NCBI RefSeq assembly: GCF_049060325.1
Contig: NZ_JBMGPW010000001.1
Coordinates: 186,001 to 250,000 of the forward strand
Length of the DNA: 64,000 nt
Source of the DNA: Vescimonas sanitatis
GTDB taxonomy: Bacteria > Bacillota > Clostridia > Oscillospirales > Oscillospiraceae
Reading direction: 5' to 3'
In this document: one piece after another, positions 33,932 through 40,897 of the stretch
Layout: every line of letters starts with the position of its first letter
Position numbering within the stretch: the first letter of the stretch is position 1
Translations under genes and position numbers: made by a program
The notes under the pieces: model-generated
The model's database searches: none
Told to the model about the DNA's origin: nothing
Seen by the model: only the letters and a program-made list of their open reading frames with translations

Positions 33932-36562
33932 ATGAAAGAACTGCCCAAGGTCTATGACCCGCGGGACGTGGAATCCCGCATCTACAAGCTTTGGATGGAC
34001 GGCGACTGCTTCAAGGCGGAGCCGAACCCGGACAAGAAGCCTTTTTCCATCGTCATGCCGCCCCCCAACGTCACCGGCCAGCTGCACATGGGCCACGCCC
34101 TGGACTGCACCCTACAGGACATCCTGACCCGCTTTAAGCGGATGCAGGGCTACGAGGCACTGTGGCTGCCCGGCAGCGACCACGCCGGCATCGCCACCCA
34201 GATTAAGGTGGAGGAGGAACTGCGGAAGAACGAGGGCTTGACCCGTTACGATCTGGGCCGCGAGAAGTTCCTTGAGCGTGTGTGGGCCTGGAAGGAAAAA
34301 TACGGCAGCCGTATCGTGGAGCAGCAGAAAAAGATGGGCGCCTCCTGCGACTGGAGCCGTGACCGCTTCACCATGGACGAGGGCTGCTCCCGCGCCGTGC
34401 GCGAGACCTTCTGCGAGCTGTACGAAAAGGGCCTGATCTACAAGGGCAGCCGCATCATCAACTGGTGCCCCCACTGCCTGACGGCCCTGTCCGACGCCGA
34501 GGTGGAGTACACCGATAAGCCCGGCAATCTGTGGTATATCCGTTACCCCCTGGCGGACGGCAGCGGTGACATCGTGATCGCCACCACCCGGCCTGAGACC
34601 ATGTTCGGCGATACCGGCGTGGCGGTGAACCCGGAGGACGAGAAGTTCAAGCACCTGATCGGCAAGACCTGCATCCTGCCCATTATGAACCGCGAGATCC
34701 CCATCGTGGGCGACGATTACTGCGAGATCGGCTTCGGTACCGGTGCCGTGAAGATGACCCCCGCCCATGACCCCAACGACTTCGAGGTGGGCCTGCGGCA
34801 CAATCTGGAGGTCATCCGCTGCATCAGCGACGACGGCACCATGAACGAGAACGCCGGCAAATATGAGGGAATGGACCGCTACGCCTGCCGCAAGGCGGTG
34901 GTGGCCGATCTGGAGGCGCAGGGCTACCTGGTCAAGACCGAACCGTACAGCCACAACGTGGGCACCTGCTACCGCTGCCACAACGATGTGGAGCCCCTGA
35001 TCTCCGCCCAGTGGTTCGTGAAGATGGCGCCCCTGGCCAAGGAGGCCATCCGTGTGGTGGAGGACGGCACCATCAAGTTCGTGCCTGAGCGCTTCACCAA
35101 GACCTATATCAACTGGATGGAGAACGTCCATGACTGGTGTATCTCCCGCCAGCTGTGGTGGGGCCACCAGATTCCCGCCTGGTATTGCGATGAGTGCGGC
35201 CATATCAATGTCAGCCGTGAGGATCCCACCAAGTGTGAAAAGTGCGGCTGCACACACCTGACCCGCGAGGAGGACGTGCTGGACACCTGGTTCAGCTCCG
35301 CCTTGTGGCCCTTCTCCACCCTGGGTTGGCCCGACACGGATGCCGCCGACCTGAAGTACTGGTATCCCACCTCCGTTATGGTCACCGGCTACGACATTAT
35401 CTTCTTCTGGGTGGCCCGCATGATCTTCTCCGGCATGGAGCAGATGAAGAAGGAGCCCTTCAAGACGGTATTCATCCACGGTCTTGTCCGTGATGACAAG
35501 GGCCGCAAGATGTCCAAGTCCCTGGGCAACGGAATCGACCCCCTGGAGATGGCCGAGAAGTACGGCGCAGACGCCTTGCGCTTCAACCTGATCACCGGTA
35601 ACAGCCCCGGCAATGATATGCGCTTCTTCGTGGAGAAGTGCGAAGCCATGCGTAACTTTGCCAATAAAATCTGGAATGCCAGCCGCTTCGTCATGATGAA
35701 CTTGTCCATCGACAAGGTCGAACTGCCCGAGAAGTTGGAGCTGGAGGACAAATGGATCCTCAGCAAGCTGAATACCCTGATCCGCGAGGTCACCGACAAT
35801 CTGGAGGCCTACGAGCTGGGCGTTGCCTCCGCCAAGATCTACGACTTCATCTGGGACACCTACTGCGACTGGTATATCGAGCTGACCAAGACCCGCCTGA
35901 ACGGCGAGGATGCGCAGGCAAAGCAGGCCGCCGAGAATGTGCTGTGCTATGTGCTGCTGCGTATCCTGGAGCTGCTGCACCCGTTCATGCCCTTCATCAC
36001 CGAGGAGATCTGGCAGGCGCTGCCCCACGAGGGCCGGTACCTCATCTCCGCCAAGTGGCCGGAGTATCAGGATGCGCTGCACTTCCCGGAGGCCGAGGCC
36101 GCTATGGAGGCCGTCAAGGACGCCATCTCCGCCATCCGCGCCCGCCGCGCCGAGATGAACGTGCCGCCCAGCCGCAAGGCTCAGGTCATCCTTGTGACGG
36201 CGCAGCCGGAGAACTATCAGTTGGGCGCACACTTCATCACCCGCATGGCCTACGCCAGCGAGCTGACGGTGCTGACCGCCGCGCCTGCCGACCTGACCGG
36301 CATGGTGACCGTCGCCACCCACGACGCCACGGTGTATATGCCCATGGCGGAGCTGGTGGACATCGCCAAGGAGCTGGAGCGCATCGCCACCGAGCGCAAA
36401 AAGGCGGAGGAGAACCTCCAGCGCATCGAGGCCAAGCTGGCCAACGAGTCCTTCACCTCTCGTGCCCCGGAGAACGTGGTCAACGCAGAGCGCGAAAAGG
36501 CCGAAAAGGCCCGGGCGCTTATCACCAAGCTGGACGCCTCCGCTGCAGCAATGAAGCTGTAA
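33932..36562 (+). CDS. valS: Valine--tRNA ligase
   Basis: Charges tRNA-Val. The 876-residue class I synthetase has HMGH at 52-55 (HIGH box), the editing CP1 domain, a zinc-type insert (CDECGH ... CEKCGC) and KMSKS at about 526-530, then the anticodon domain and a C-terminal coiled coil (about 805-876). The ATG at 33932 has AAAAAGGAG 7 bases upstream; an in-frame ATG at 33812 lies inside the T-box and is not used. Confidence 0.97.
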   Translation: MKELPKVYDPRDVESRIYKLWMDGDCFKAEPNPDKKPFSIVMPPPNVTGQLHMGHALDCTLQDILTRFKRMQGYEALWLPGSDHAGIATQIKVEEELRKNEGLTRYDLGREKFLERVWAWKEKYGSRIVEQQKKMGASCDWSRDRFTMDEGCSRAVRETFCELYEKGLIYKGSRIINWCPHCLTALSDAEVEYTDKPGNLWYIRYPLADGSGDIVIATTRPETMFGDTGVAVNPEDEKFKHLIGKTCILPIMNREIPIVGDDYCEIGFGTGAVKMTPAHDPNDFEVGLRHNLEVIRCISDDGTMNENAGKYEGMDRYACRKAVVADLEAQGYLVKTEPYSHNVGTCYRCHNDVEPLISAQWFVKMAPLAKEAIRVVEDGTIKFVPERFTKTYINWMENVHDWCISRQLWWGHQIPAWYCDECGHINVSREDPTKCEKCGCTHLTREEDVLDTWFSSALWPFSTLGWPDTDAADLKYWYPTSVMVTGYDIIFFWVARMIFSGMEQMKKEPFKTVFIHGLVRDDKGRKMSKSLGNGIDPLEMAEKYGADALRFNLITGNSPGNDMRFFVEKCEAMRNFANKIWNASRFVMMNLSIDKVELPEKLELEDKWILSKLNTLIREVTDNLEAYELGVASAKIYDFIWDTYCDWYIELTKTRLNGEDAQAKQAAENVLCYVLLRILELLHPFMPFITEEIWQALPHEGRYLISAKWPEYQDALHFPEAEAAMEAVKDAISAIRARRAEMNVPPSRKAQVILVTAQPENYQLGAHFITRMAYASELTVLTAAPADLTGMVTVATHDATVYMPMAELVDIAKELERIATERKKAEENLQRIEAKLANESFTSRAPENVVNAEREKAEKARALITKLDASAAAMKL

Positions 36563-36630
36563 AGCTATAGTGCTTCACAGTTATTCTGATGTAAAAACGA
36601 AAGCAAAGCCCAGCCCGCCGTGTGCAGGAC

Positions 36631-36676
36631 CGGACAAACAAAAAAGACGCCTTTCGGCGTCTTTTTTGTTTGTCCG
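36631..36676. terminator. Strong terminator after valS
   Basis: A perfect 21-bp stem (36631-36651 with 36656-36676) with a TTTC loop and six T in the 3' arm; symmetric enough to work in both directions. The rest of the 334-base gap to spoIIAA holds a lone TATAAT at 36811-36816 without a convincing -35; I see no clear sigma-H site. Confidence 0.88.
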
Positions 36677-36895
36677 CAAACGGGAATATGCGCTATATAC
36701 GCGGCCCGCTGTGCCAGATTGACCGCCGTTCCGGCGCCGAAAAACATGGTGCTTTCCAAAATTTTTCGCCCTTCTGACGGGTTTCGACAAATTCCGCGCG
36801 TCGGATAGTCTATAATCAACGCAGAACATCGAACCGCGGAGTTTTTTCTGGCAGGCACGGCCTGCGGCACACACCAAAGAAAAAGGAGCGTTCAA

Positions 36896-37201
36896 ATGGA
36901 AGTATCGGCAAAACACGAGGGCAAAACGCTGACATTCTTTCTGGTCGGCGAGTTGGACCACCATGGGGCAAAAGGACTGCTGGAAAATCTGGAGCGCGAG
37001 ATCGAGCGGACGCTGCCACTGTCGCTGGTGCTGGATTTTTCCGGCGTCACATTTATGGACAGCTCCGGCATCGCCGTGGCGCTGCGGGGTTGGCAGCGGA
37101 TGCGGGAGCTGGGCGGCGCCGTAACGCTGTATCATGTGGCGCAGCAGCCAAGAAAGGTGTTCGAAGCGTCAGGCGTCGGACGCATGGTGACGATCGTTTG
37201 A
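36896..37201 (+). CDS. spoIIAA: Anti-sigma F factor antagonist SpoIIAA
   Basis: A 101-residue STAS protein that, when unphosphorylated, frees sigma-F from SpoIIAB in the forespore. GELDHHGAK matches the family start, and the phosphorylation serine is S56 in MDSSG. AAAAAGGAG lies 7 bases before the ATG. First gene of the spoIIAA-spoIIAB-sigF operon. Confidence 0.95.
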   Translation: MEVSAKHEGKTLTFFLVGELDHHGAKGLLENLEREIERTLPLSLVLDFSGVTFMDSSGIAVALRGWQRMRELGGAVTLYHVAQQPRKVFEASGVGRMVTIV

Positions 37202-37217
37202 GGAGGGAGTACATACT

Positions 37218-37661
37218 ATGACGCGAGCTGAAAACTACGTGACACTGGAATTCCTGAGCCGCAGCAGCAACGAGGGGTTTGCGCGGGTGGCGGCGGCAGG
37301 CTTTGCCGCCCAACTGGACCCCACACTGGATGAGCTGGGGGACATCAAGACCGCCGTCAGCGAGGCGGTGACCAACGCCATCGTCCACGCCTATCCGGAT
37401 CAGTTGGGTAAGGTGGTGATGAAGCTGAAGATATTGAAAGGGGGGATGCTGGAGATCACGATCCGCGACTGGGGGCGCGGTATCGAAAATGTGGAGCAGG
37501 CCCGCCGTCCCATGTATACCACCGGCGGCAGCGAGCGCAGCGGCATGGGCTTTACGATTATGGAGAGCTTCACGGATCGGTTGGTAGTGCGGTCTGTTCC
37601 GGGAAAGGGGACCACAGTGCAGATGCGTAAACGGATCGCGCCGCGGCTGGCGATACGATGA
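37218..37661 (+). CDS. spoIIAB: Anti-sigma F factor / kinase SpoIIAB
   Basis: A 147-residue GHKL ATPase that binds sigma-F and phosphorylates SpoIIAA. The N-box EAVTNAIVHAYP, the DWGRGIE block (G1 box, about 82) and GMGFTIMESF (G2 box) are visible. GAGGAGGG precedes the ATG. The stop overlaps the start of sigF (ATGA). Confidence 0.95.
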   Translation: MTRAENYVTLEFLSRSSNEGFARVAAAGFAAQLDPTLDELGDIKTAVSEAVTNAIVHAYPDQLGKVVMKLKILKGGMLEITIRDWGRGIENVEQARRPMYTTGGSERSGMGFTIMESFTDRLVVRSVPGKGTTVQMRKRIAPRLAIR

Positions 37662-38365
37662 GCGACCGGCTGGCACTGCTGGAACGGGCCCAGCAGGGCG
37701 ATGACCGGGCGGAGGCGCAGCTGCTGACGGAGAACGCGGGATTGATCTGGTCCATCGTCCGTCGTTACAATGGTTGCGGTGTGGAGACGGATGACCTGTA
37801 TCAGTTGGGGTGCATCGGCTTTGTAAAGGCTGTAAAGGGGTTTGACCTCACATACGGGACGCAGTTTTCCACCTATGCCGTGCCGAAAATCGCCGGCGAG
37901 ATACGTCGGTTCCTCCGGGATGACGGTCCGGTAAAAGTGGGCCGCACCATGCGGGAAAAGGGGCAGACACTTTGGGCGGCACGGGAACGGCTGCAAGGGC
38001 GTCTGGGCTGTGAGCCAAAGCTGTCACAGCTGGCAGCGGAGACCGGCATGACACCGGAGGAGATCGCCGCCGTGGATCTGGCGCTGATCGCACCGGACTC
38101 TCTGCAGCAGGAGACCGCGGAGGGCCTGACGCTGGAGTCCACACTATGTGCCGAGGAGCCCAGCGTCTCTCTGGTGGAGCGTATCGCTCTGCGGGACGCC
38201 ATCGACGCACTGCCGGAGAAAGAACGGAAGACCATTCTCCTGCGTTTTTTCAAGGGGTTGACGCAGGAGCAGACCGCCCGCATCTTACAGGTATCGCAGG
38301 TCCAGGTCTCGCGGCTGGAGCGCCGCAGCCTGCAAAAGCTGCGGGACCTGCTGGCAGAGGAGTGA
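37658..38365 (+). CDS. sigF: Forespore sigma factor SigF
   Basis: First forespore-specific sigma factor. The 235-residue protein has region 2 (DLYQLGCIGFVKAVKGFDLTYG), region 3 and a C-terminal region 4 helix-turn-helix (TQEQTARILQVSQVQVSRLERR, approximately 205-226). The pairing with spoIIAB identifies it as sigma-F rather than sigma-G. The operon is complete and uninterrupted, so sporulation is expected to be functional. Confidence 0.94.
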   Translation: MSDRLALLERAQQGDDRAEAQLLTENAGLIWSIVRRYNGCGVETDDLYQLGCIGFVKAVKGFDLTYGTQFSTYAVPKIAGEIRRFLRDDGPVKVGRTMREKGQTLWAARERLQGRLGCEPKLSQLAAETGMTPEEIAAVDLALIAPDSLQQETAEGLTLESTLCAEEPSVSLVERIALRDAIDALPEKERKTILLRFFKGLTQEQTARILQVSQVQVSRLERRSLQKLRDLLAEE

Positions 38366-38456
38366 CTTCGGGCAGAGACGGCGTAAAAAGGGAGGCGTCT
38401 CGACAGCAGCGCGATTTCGAATGTAAAATGGATCAGGACAGAGGGGGCTCTATTGC

Positions 38457-38493
38457 GGAACGCTCATCCCGTTATCGGCGGGATGGGCGTTCC
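38457..38493 (+). other. Hairpin after the spoIIA operon
   Basis: A 14-bp stem with one T-G pair (38457-38470 with 38480-38493) and a 9-base loop, in the gap between convergent sigF and the repair operon. There is no T-tract on either side; it may still end or protect both transcripts. The rest of the 169-base gap shows nothing. Confidence 0.45.
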
Positions 38494-38534
38494 CTCGTAA
38501 CGGAAAGGTGAAACGCTTTCCCGGTATCTGTCTC

Positions 38535-39332
38535 TCAGCCGTCCGTTCCGGAGGCACCCGGCAGCTTCGGCGAGGCGCCCTGCTCTTTTTCGTATTCCAA
38601 AGGCAAAAACTCCGTCATGGTCCCCCGATACCGTTTCGGCATAAACGTGTTCTGACACCGGGGATTTTCGCGCTCCCGAATGGCGACGCTTTGGAAAAAC
38701 TGCTTCCACAGCGAGCGAAAGTACAACTCGTCCTCTCCGGGCAGCGTGGGCTGAAAGTGCTCCATCCGCATAATGCGGGAACGGCCTCCGGCATACAGCA
38801 GCAGCTCTCGATGGGTGCGGTCATAGATAAAGAATTGCTCGTTGGCATAGCGCTGGCAGAAATGGCCGCGCAGCAGCGGCAGCACACGGTTTTTGGGCTC
38901 GATCTCCGCGCCCAGTGTACCGCCGTAGTCCGAAAACCGCACAAAACCGCGCAGTTTTTCCAGCTCGCCGTTCATATGGCGGATGGCGCGATACAGCGGA
39001 TAGCAGGCCGGGTCGGACAGATCGCGCATAAAGCCGGGTCCCTCTGCCAACAGCTTCCGGATAAAGGCGTACAAACGGGCTTCCTTGTCCGGCAGACACG
39101 TTAAAAAGCCGCGGCGCACCACGGCCAGCGCTTTGCCGGACCGGGCGGCGATACCGCGGCTGACCCGCTGACTGTACGCCGGCTGGGTGATCACGGTGCG
39201 AACCTCATAGAGGGAGAGGGGGTCTTCGTCGCAGCAGAAGGCGGCGGGGGCCTCCTTGTACACATAGCTCTCATATACGCAGCACAGAAAACCATCCAGG
39301 CTGCCATCATATTGATAAATCACGTCATTCAT
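38535..39332 (-). CDS. TIGR03915-family putative DNA repair protein
   Basis: A 265-residue protein starting NDVIYQYDGSLDGFLCCVYESY and containing the FSDYGGTLGAEIEPKNRVLPLLRGHF region (near residues 148-175), typical of the TIGR03915/DUF4130 family. Members are partners of the TIGR03916 radical SAM protein or are fused to UdgX-like uracil-DNA-binding domains, so a base-repair role is predicted but unproven. Its start overlaps the stop of the radical SAM gene (ATGA). It is the last gene of the LexA-controlled operon. Confidence 0.85.
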   Translation of the reverse strand: MNDVIYQYDGSLDGFLCCVYESYVYKEAPAAFCCDEDPLSLYEVRTVITQPAYSQRVSRGIAARSGKALAVVRRGFLTCLPDKEARLYAFIRKLLAEGPGFMRDLSDPACYPLYRAIRHMNGELEKLRGFVRFSDYGGTLGAEIEPKNRVLPLLRGHFCQRYANEQFFIYDRTHRELLLYAGGRSRIMRMEHFQPTLPGEDELYFRSLWKQFFQSVAIRERENPRCQNTFMPKRYRGTMTEFLPLEYEKEQGASPKLPGASGTDG

Positions 39333-40609
39333 ACGGCTTCTCCTACCGGATCAAAGAGAGACAACTGTGCAGCCTGGTCCGAAGGCAGCGTATCGCGCTC
39401 CAGTCGTTCCAGCTGCAAGGGCAGCGTAGCAGGGGAGAAGTGCAGTCCCTCCGGTATCCGCCCGCCGCAGGTAATAAAGTACTGCGCCCGTTTCAGCACC
39501 ACGCCCAGCTTTTTCAGGTCCTCAAAGCGTAGGGTACCGCCGCAGCGCCGTGCCGATACGATGCGCCGCGCACTGGTGGGGCCGATTCCGGGAACGCGCA
39601 GCAGCGTCTCCAGATCCGCCCGCATGACCTCGACAGGGAACTGGTCCAGATGCTGCAGTGCCCAGCTGCATTTTGGATCCAGCCGCGGGTCAAAGTCCGG
39701 GTGGGCGTCATCCAGCAGCTCGGCGGCCCGAAAACCGTAAAACCGCAGGAGCCAGTCCGCCTGGTACAGGCGATGCTCCCGCAGCAGCGGCGGTTTGGTG
39801 TCCAGGGATGGCAGCAGGCTATTTTCCACCACCGGTACATACGCGGAGTAGAACACGCGCTTCAGCCTGTACTTGCGATATAGTGACTCCGTCAGGTGCA
39901 GAATGCGCCGGTCGCTGTCGTCGGTAGCGCCCACGATCAGCTGTGTGCTCTGCCCCGCCGGGGCAAACACCGGTGCGTGCCGGTACTTCACCAGCTCCGC
40001 CTTACTCTGTGCCGCGCCGTCGCGGATCAGTCCCATCGGGCGCAGGATCGCCTCCCTGGTCTTATCCGGGGCCAGCGCCTGCAAACCCTGCTGACTGGGC
40101 AGCTCGATGTTCACACTGAGCCGGTCGGCCAGCAGTCCCAGCTGATGCACCAGCTCCGGCGCCGCACCGGGGATAGCTTTGGCGTGGATGTAACCGTTGA
40201 AACGATACTCCTCCCGCAGGATACGCAGGGCCCGGATTATCTGTTCCATGGTGTAGTCCGGATCGCGCAGTACGCCGCTGGAGAGGAACAGACCTTCTAT
40301 GTAATTCCGCCGAAAGAAGCCGATGGTCAGTTCCGCCAGTTCACGGGGCGTGAAGGCGGCGCGGCGCGTATCATTGCTGCGTCGGTTAACGCAGTACTTG
40401 CAGTCGTACACGCAGGCATTGCTCAACAGCACCTTCAGCAGCGTGATGCACCGCCCATCGGCCGAAAAGCTGTGACAGCAGCCGGCGATGGAAGAGGAGG
40501 TGTTGCCGATCATACCCGGCCGGAATCCGCGGCGCACGCCGCTGGACGTACACGCCGCGTCATATTTGGCCGCATCCGACAATATCGCCAGCTTGTCCAG
40601 CAGCTCCAT
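39329..40609 (-). CDS. TIGR03916-family putative DNA modification/repair radical SAM protein
   Basis: A 426-residue radical SAM protein with the cluster motif C66, C70, C73 (CVYDCKYC) and a C-terminal helix-hairpin-helix DNA-binding motif (about 335-355, with PGIGP at 340-344). An early Cys-rich part (C20, C44, C45, C54) could hold a second centre. It is predicted to repair or modify DNA together with its TIGR03915 partner; the chemistry is unknown. The ATG has no ribosome site and lies 4 bases after the stop of a 38-codon gene, so translation probably depends on re-initiation. Confidence 0.88.
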   Translation of the reverse strand: MELLDKLAILSDAAKYDAACTSSGVRRGFRPGMIGNTSSSIAGCCHSFSADGRCITLLKVLLSNACVYDCKYCVNRRSNDTRRAAFTPRELAELTIGFFRRNYIEGLFLSSGVLRDPDYTMEQIIRALRILREEYRFNGYIHAKAIPGAAPELVHQLGLLADRLSVNIELPSQQGLQALAPDKTREAILRPMGLIRDGAAQSKAELVKYRHAPVFAPAGQSTQLIVGATDDSDRRILHLTESLYRKYRLKRVFYSAYVPVVENSLLPSLDTKPPLLREHRLYQADWLLRFYGFRAAELLDDAHPDFDPRLDPKCSWALQHLDQFPVEVMRADLETLLRVPGIGPTSARRIVSARRCGGTLRFEDLKKLGVVLKRAQYFITCGGRIPEGLHFSPATLPLQLERLERDTLPSDQAAQLSLFDPVGEAV

Positions 40610-40613
40610 GCTT

Positions 40614-40730
40614 TTATGCCATGCGGCGGCGCCGGGGCGCCGGCCTGTCAATACAGTCGATGAGCCGCAGTACATTGGCGGCGATGGAACCCGCGCCCAG
40701 CAGCGTGATAATGAGACCAAAAGTTGTCAT
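40614..40730 (-). CDS. 38-residue single-pass membrane protein in the LexA operon
   Basis: A short frame with an ideal AAGGAGG 8 bases before its ATG. The product begins MTTFG, has one hydrophobic helix (about 5-23) and ends in a strongly basic tail (RPAPRRRRMA), so the C-terminus should face the cytoplasm. It is the first gene behind a LexA-controlled promoter and is followed after 4 bases by the radical SAM gene. I know no family match. Small membrane peptides induced by DNA damage often delay cell division (SidA, YneA/SosA); that role here is inference. Confidence 0.7.
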   Translation of the reverse strand: MTTFGLIITLLGAGSIAANVLRLIDCIDRPAPRRRRMA

Positions 40731-40748
40731 AGTTGTGTCCTCCTTGCT

Positions 40749-40762
40749 CGAACTGTTGTTCT
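40749..40762. promoter_or_regulatory. LexA (SOS) box A
   Basis: CGAACTGTTGTTCT has perfect GAAC-N4-GTTC symmetry, the Firmicutes LexA/DinR site. It covers the expected start point just downstream of the -10 box of the minus-strand promoter. Confidence 0.8.
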
Positions 40763-40768
40763 GGTAAT

Positions 40769-40797
40769 AGTATAAATCGAACAAGCGTTCTTGTCAA
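40769..40797 (-). promoter_or_regulatory. Sigma-A promoter of the SOS/repair operon
   Basis: On the minus strand TTGACA (40792-40797) and TATACT (40769-40774) are 17 bases apart. This is a near-consensus, strong promoter, the kind that needs repression. Confidence 0.85.
40778..40791. promoter_or_regulatory. LexA (SOS) box B, inside the promoter spacer
   Basis: CGAACAAGCGTTCT has perfect GAAC-N4-GTTC symmetry and occupies nearly the whole spacer between -35 and -10, so bound LexA would block RNA polymerase. Confidence 0.85.
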
Positions 40798-40804
40798 GTG
40801 AAAT

Positions 40805-40818
40805 CGAACAAAAATTCT
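40805..40818. promoter_or_regulatory. Degenerate LexA box C
   Basis: CGAACAAAAATTCT matches GAAC-N4-GTTC with one change. It lies 27 bases from box B, just upstream of the minus-strand -35 and 18 bases before the pcrA -35, so it could influence both directions. Confidence 0.5.
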
Positions 40819-40835
40819 ATAAATTTCATTTGCGG

Positions 40836-40864
40836 TTGACCGGGCGCGGAAGTTGTATTAAAAT
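40836..40864 (+). promoter_or_regulatory. Sigma-A promoter for the UvrD/PcrA helicase gene
   Basis: TTGACC (40836-40841) and TAAAAT (40859-40864), 17-base spacer, 33 bases before the ATG; divergent from the SOS operon. Confidence 0.7.
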
Positions 40865-40897
40865 GAGAGCAACGAACGAGAAAGACGAGGCCCCTCT

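Noticed and set aside
34112..36322. 736-codon minus-strand frame opposite valS
   Set aside because: Antisense shadow of valS; Gly/Val/His-rich product without recognisable domains.
36811..36816. TATAAT before spoIIAA as a sigma-A promoter
   Set aside because: No acceptable -35 element and the operon is usually read by sigma-H; neither pattern is convincing.
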